This document shows, in pieces, positions 60,823 through 64,000 of a DNA stretch of 64,000 nt. The notes beneath the pieces were generated by a model. That model did not search any database. It had not been told where the DNA came from and saw nothing but the letters and a program-made list of their open reading frames with translations. The stretch is from DATKBT01 sp035546295 (GTDB lineage Bacteria; Acidobacteriota; Thermoanaerobaculia; Multivoradales; Multivoraceae). Numbering within the stretch: the stretch's first letter is position 1; each line of letters opens with the position of its first letter. The position numbers and the translations under genes were made by a program. The stretch covers positions 1 through 64,000 of the forward strand of contig DATKBT010000067.1 in NCBI GenBank assembly GCA_035546295.1, given 5' to 3'.

Positions 60823-61392
60823 GTGTCGATCGCCGGACCCCGCCACCACTACACCTTCGCCGAGTACCTCGATCTCGAGGAGGTCGCGCGCGTCCGCCAC
60901 GAGTTCTACGACGGCGAGATCTACGCGATGGCGGGCGGCACGCCGGAGCACGCTGCGATGGCGGCCACGATCACCGCGGCGCTCGCCGGTCAGCTCACCT
61001 CGACTCGGTGCCGCGTCTACAGCTCGGATCTGCGGGTACGCGTCCTCGCCACGGGTCTCGCCACCTACCCCGACGTCACGGTGATCTGCGGACCATCCGA
61101 GCGGGATCCGGAGAGCGCCACGCACGTGACGAACCCGGCGGTCGTCGTCGAGGTGCTGAGCAGAGGCACCGCCGACTACGACCGCGGAGAGAAGCTCGAG
61201 CACTACCGGCGGATCGCGTCGCTCGAGGCCATCGTGTTGGTCGATCACGGCGCTCCGCGAATCGACCTGTGGACGCGGGAGGGGAGCGCGTGGCGCACGA
61301 GGACCTTCGGCGAGGGCGAGCAGCTGGCGCTCGACACGATCGGCTGCACGCTCGCAGTCGACGAGGTGTGGGCTGCGGCGCGGGAGGCTTGA
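60823..61392 (+). CDS. Uma2-family (DUF820) putative endonuclease
   Basis: 189 residues from a GTG. Uma2 features: YTFAEYLDLEEVARVRHEFYDGEIYAMAGGTPEHAAMAATITAALAGQL; the PD-(D/E)XK core YPDVTVICG (Asp) and NPAVVVEVLSRGTADYDRGEKLEHYRRIASLEAIVLVDH (Glu, Lys). Uma2 proteins are restriction-endonuclease-fold proteins of unsettled role, often multicopy and mobile. It appears to stand alone. Confidence 0.92.
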   Translation: MSIAGPRHHYTFAEYLDLEEVARVRHEFYDGEIYAMAGGTPEHAAMAATITAALAGQLTSTRCRVYSSDLRVRVLATGLATYPDVTVICGPSERDPESATHVTNPAVVVEVLSRGTADYDRGEKLEHYRRIASLEAIVLVDHGAPRIDLWTREGSAWRTRTFGEGEQLALDTIGCTLAVDEVWAAAREA

Positions 61393-61459
61393 GGTCGAGC
61401 CGCCGGTCGTCCGCGCCGTCGACTCCTGACCGTCGACCTGGAGTGGAGGGCTCGCGTCG

Positions 61460-63511
61460 TTGAACGAGCGACCGGATACCGGCATGGCGAGCAGGTTCCC
61501 GCCGGCTCACGGCGGGTCGGCGAATCGCTCGAGCCCGACCGCCGCCGACCAGCGCGGAGTGGACGCTGGGGAGGCCGGCTTCGTTGGACAGGGCTCCACG
61601 AACGCCTGCCCCGGCTCCGGCTGCCAACCGAGGAGAGCGCCCCGAGATCGCCTCGCAGCCAGGATCGCGCCGCTCGCGGCGCTGCTCGTGACGGCAGCCT
61701 GCTACCTGCCCTTCCTGGGCAAGGGATTCGTCAGCGAGGACTGGCTGCTGATCCGGCTCCACCGCGAATCGCCCCCCTGGGAGGATCTCGTGTCGACCGT
61801 CACGGGGCCGTGGCTGGGGATGCACGTGTTCCAGTTCTACCGGCCGGTCGCGGCGCTCCTGTTCGGTGCGGAGGCGAGCCTGTTCGGAGCCTGGAGCCCG
61901 GGCTACAACGCCGTTCACGTGATCGCTCACCTGCTCACGACCGCGTTCGCGATGTCGCTGATCTGGCGACTGCTGAGGGGATCCCCGTCGGCGGACGCTG
62001 CCGGGCGATCGAGCCGGAGCGCCGCGCTGGCCACGACCGGGATCGCGGGTCTGTTCTTCGGGCTCTACCCCCTGGCCCCGAACGCGGTGCTCTTTGCCGC
62101 CAGCTTCGCCACCCTCTTCGGCGCGCTCGCCACGCTCGGCTCCGCCGTGCTCTACGTCCGGTGGCGTCAGGTGGCAGGGACCGGACCGGCGCGCTGGGCC
62201 GGGCGCCCGAGGCTCCTGGTCGGCTCGATCGTGCTCTACGCCGTCGCACTCGGGTGCTACGAGAGCTCGTTCGCCCTCCCCGCCTGGCTCGCCCTCTACG
62301 AGCTGCCTCGGCTCGGCTCTCGAGCCGGCAGACGTTCGGCGATCGTGGCCCTCCTGCCGTTCGCCACCCTCGCGGGGGCGTACCTCGCCTTGCGCAACTC
62401 CATCTTCGACGAGGTGCTCGGCGGCTATCCGGACATCGCCGCCCAGTTCCGGCGTGCGGACTTCACGATCGTCGCGTCGGCTCTCCGGAGCCTGGCTCGG
62501 GTCGCCTCCCCCTGGTTCGGCGCGGCCGGGGGCAGGGCCTGGGAGGGCGTCGCGGCCGTCGTTGTGATCGCCGCGCTGGCTCTCTGGCTGGCGACCGCAG
62601 CGCGAGCGCATCGCCTCCGGCTGCTGGGGCTGTTCGGCCTCGGACTCTGGTGGGCGTTGTTGTTCCAGGCGCCGTTCTCGTTTCGCCGGGTGAGCCCCGC
62701 CGAGGGACGCTTCTGGTACCTGGCCGCCGCCGGAGCCGCGATGTCGCTGGCGGCTCTCATGCTGCGCGTGACACTGGCGAGGAGAGGCCGCGCCGTTCAG
62801 CTCACCCTGGTCGTCGTCTGCCTGGTCCTGCTGCTCGGACGCAACGCCGTCCTCCTCCGGCAGCATCTGAATTGGATGGATCGCGCAGCCGACACCGCGG
62901 CACGGATCGCCGACGCGATCTTCACGGTCGCGTCGGAACGCGGCGATCCCGTGTTCATCGCCGGGTACCCGCTCTACGTGCAGTCGTCGGCCGGGCTCAA
63001 CCTGGCCCAGATCTACCACTACGGCCTGCGCTCGTCGGTCGGTCCTCCGTTCCGCGCCGAGGCCGTCGACGCCTACCCGCTGCCGGCCGCCGGGCGGGCC
63101 GACCCGCGCCGGCTGACTCTCGCGCAACCCGTCTACCGCTGGCTCGCTGGCGAGGGGCGCCTCGAGCGCTGGAGTGCCGATCCGTCGAGACTGCCGGACC
63201 TGCTGGAGCTCGAGGGACCGCCCGATGGCGCCGCGATCCTCCCCGAGGATCCCTCGGCGCTCACCGTCCACGTCGCGGCGCCGGCCGGCGCCCGAGCGAG
63301 GGTGGTGGTGGTGGCGACCGGGAACGCGTCGGTGGAGCCCATCCGCGTCGGCGACCAGAGATCGGTCGAGCTCCCAGGCGAGTTCCTGCGCTTCTGGGAG
63401 CGCCTCTCGCCTGGACCCCAGTACTGGTGGATCGAAGTCCTCGCCGCCGACGGCACGGTTCGCGCGCAGAGCGCTCCCCGCCGGCTCGAGGTCCTGCCGC
63501 CGGCGGCGTAG
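61460..63511 (+). CDS. multi-pass membrane protein, GT-C/GT39-like
   Basis: 683 residues from a TTG at 61460; the ATG at 61484 is an alternative. About 60 unstructured residues precede the first helix (RIAPLAALLVTAACYLPFL) and the loop GKGFVSEDWLLIRLH, whose E-D pair sits where GT-C enzymes have acidic catalytic residues. Ten or more helices follow (HVIAHLLTTAFAMSLIWRLL, ATTGIAGLFFGLYPLAP and so on). The soluble C-terminal domain is beta-rich (ALTVHVAAPAGARARVVVVATGNASVEPIRV). A lipid-linked sugar transferase is plausible but not proven. Confidence 0.72.
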   Translation: MNERPDTGMASRFPPAHGGSANRSSPTAADQRGVDAGEAGFVGQGSTNACPGSGCQPRRAPRDRLAARIAPLAALLVTAACYLPFLGKGFVSEDWLLIRLHRESPPWEDLVSTVTGPWLGMHVFQFYRPVAALLFGAEASLFGAWSPGYNAVHVIAHLLTTAFAMSLIWRLLRGSPSADAAGRSSRSAALATTGIAGLFFGLYPLAPNAVLFAASFATLFGALATLGSAVLYVRWRQVAGTGPARWAGRPRLLVGSIVLYAVALGCYESSFALPAWLALYELPRLGSRAGRRSAIVALLPFATLAGAYLALRNSIFDEVLGGYPDIAAQFRRADFTIVASALRSLARVASPWFGAAGGRAWEGVAAVVVIAALALWLATAARAHRLRLLGLFGLGLWWALLFQAPFSFRRVSPAEGRFWYLAAAGAAMSLAALMLRVTLARRGRAVQLTLVVVCLVLLLGRNAVLLRQHLNWMDRAADTAARIADAIFTVASERGDPVFIAGYPLYVQSSAGLNLAQIYHYGLRSSVGPPFRAEAVDAYPLPAAGRADPRRLTLAQPVYRWLAGEGRLERWSADPSRLPDLLELEGPPDGAAILPEDPSALTVHVAAPAGARARVVVVATGNASVEPIRVGDQRSVELPGEFLRFWERLSPGPQYWWIEVLAADGTVRAQSAPRRLEVLPPAA

Positions 63512-63519
63512 ACGCCGCC

Positions 63520-64000
63520 TCAGCCGGCCTCGTCGTCGGCGGCTTGCTCCCGGCGAGCCTCGTCCCCGGCGCGCTCGAGCAGTCCGCAGCGCAGAACCGT
63601 CCGCCCCAGGTAGATCTCGTCGCCGTCCTTGAGCCGCACTCCGCGCCGGTCGCGGCTCGAGACGTCGATCGGCCGCCCGTCTCTGAAGATCCTCGTGCCG
63701 TAGGCGCTGCGCTCGTCGGAGAGCCAGTAGCCGCGGGGGCTCTCGCGATACAGGATGCGGGCGTGCTCGCGCGAGACCGTCTGGTTGTCCTCGCCCTCGT
63801 CGAGAAAGGCGACGTGGTTGCGACGCTTGATCCGCCCATGCCGGTCGAGCACGTCGCGCAGCCGGCCGATCAGGACGCGGTCCTGGTCCAACCGGTAGAC
63901 GTCCTCCTCGGCGGCGCCGCGCTGGATCTCGAGCACCAGCGTCGGACGGGTCGAGGGCGCCGGCGCCCGCTCGGCGGCGCCGGGGTCGGCGCGCTCGAGA
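63520..64000 (-). CDS. FHA-domain protein, N-terminus outside window
   Basis: The frame is open to the right edge, so about 160 C-terminal residues are visible. An Ala/Pro linker precedes LVLEIQRGAAEEDVYRLDQDRVLIGRLRDVLD. Then come the phosphothreonine-binding FHA motifs VSREHARILYR (Ser-x-x-His), YWLSDERSAYGTRIF and DGDEIYLGRTVLRCGLLE, and a short acidic tail. FHA domains bind phosphothreonine peptides; what precedes it is unknown. It converges on the GT-C-like gene with an 8-bp gap. Confidence 0.85.
   Translation of the reverse strand, partial: LERADPGAAERAPAPSTRPTLVLEIQRGAAEEDVYRLDQDRVLIGRLRDVLDRHGRIKRRNHVAFLDEGEDNQTVSREHARILYRESPRGYWLSDERSAYGTRIFRDGRPIDVSSRDRRGVRLKDGDEIYLGRTVLRCGLLERAGDEARREQAADDEAG

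Overview
This is a very GC-rich (roughly 70% by eye) bacterial chromosome segment with dense genes, short spacers and many 4-base start/stop overlaps. Several features point to a Gram-negative soil or sediment bacterium, most plausibly Acidobacteriota (Thermoanaerobaculia-like). These are three FtsX-type permeases of the acidobacterial duplicated-permease kind (one with a PadR regulator), a CRTAC1/ASPIC protein, an ACE-like M2 peptidase lipoprotein, DUF4097 and FG-GAP proteins, pseudopilins and polyhydroxyalkanoate (PHA) genes. The phylum is an inference. I see no rRNA, tRNA, CRISPR array, transposase or phage module.

Layout. 1-3.1 kb: secreted proteins, including a matrixin-like zinc protease and a second protein with the same C-terminal beta domain. 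3.2-10.7 kb: a polysaccharide island with an asparagine-synthetase-like protein that lacks its amidotransferase cysteine, a translationally coupled trio (pyruvyl transferase, CapK-type ligase, GT4 glycosyltransferase) and a MurF-like ligase. 10.8-16.4 kb: a PHA locus (phasin, PhaE-like subunit with a histone-like tail, class III PhaC, GNAT, DUF6489, hydrolase) divergent from the regulator PhaR, with a readable promoter and operator. 16.6-26.8 kb: CRTAC1 protein, CBS protein, M2 peptidase, three pseudopilins, DUF4097 protein, DmpA-type peptidase and a degenerate metallo-beta-lactamase-fold protein. 27.1-35.4 kb: FG-GAP lipoprotein with a Tat phosphodiesterase, a giant secreted TPR-CHAT protein and small secreted or membrane proteins. 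35.5-46.9 kb: CoA-transferase, two VapBC pairs, two permeases, SNase-like protein, amidase and LysR regulator. 47.1-49.1 kb: DgcN/DgcA-like D-glutamate genes. 49.3-52.5 kb: PadR plus permease. 52.7-54.3 kb: GT-C-like membrane protein. 54.8-60.7 kb: a Tat-exported molybdenum hydroxylase (PaoABC-like) with a cytochrome b. 60.8-64 kb: Uma2 protein, second GT-C-like protein and a truncated FHA gene.

The most unusual element is a roughly 267-270 bp multi-hairpin DNA repeat present twice in direct orientation, 47 kb apart (5343-5609 and 52507-52776). Each copy sits exactly between convergent genes and supplies TAG stop codons to its neighbours. Other notable features are recurrent 15-bp minisatellites in genes and spacers, a PhaR operator on the phasin promoter, a PadR operator, and a recurrent GGTANNNT motif before genes, two or three of which may be leaderless.
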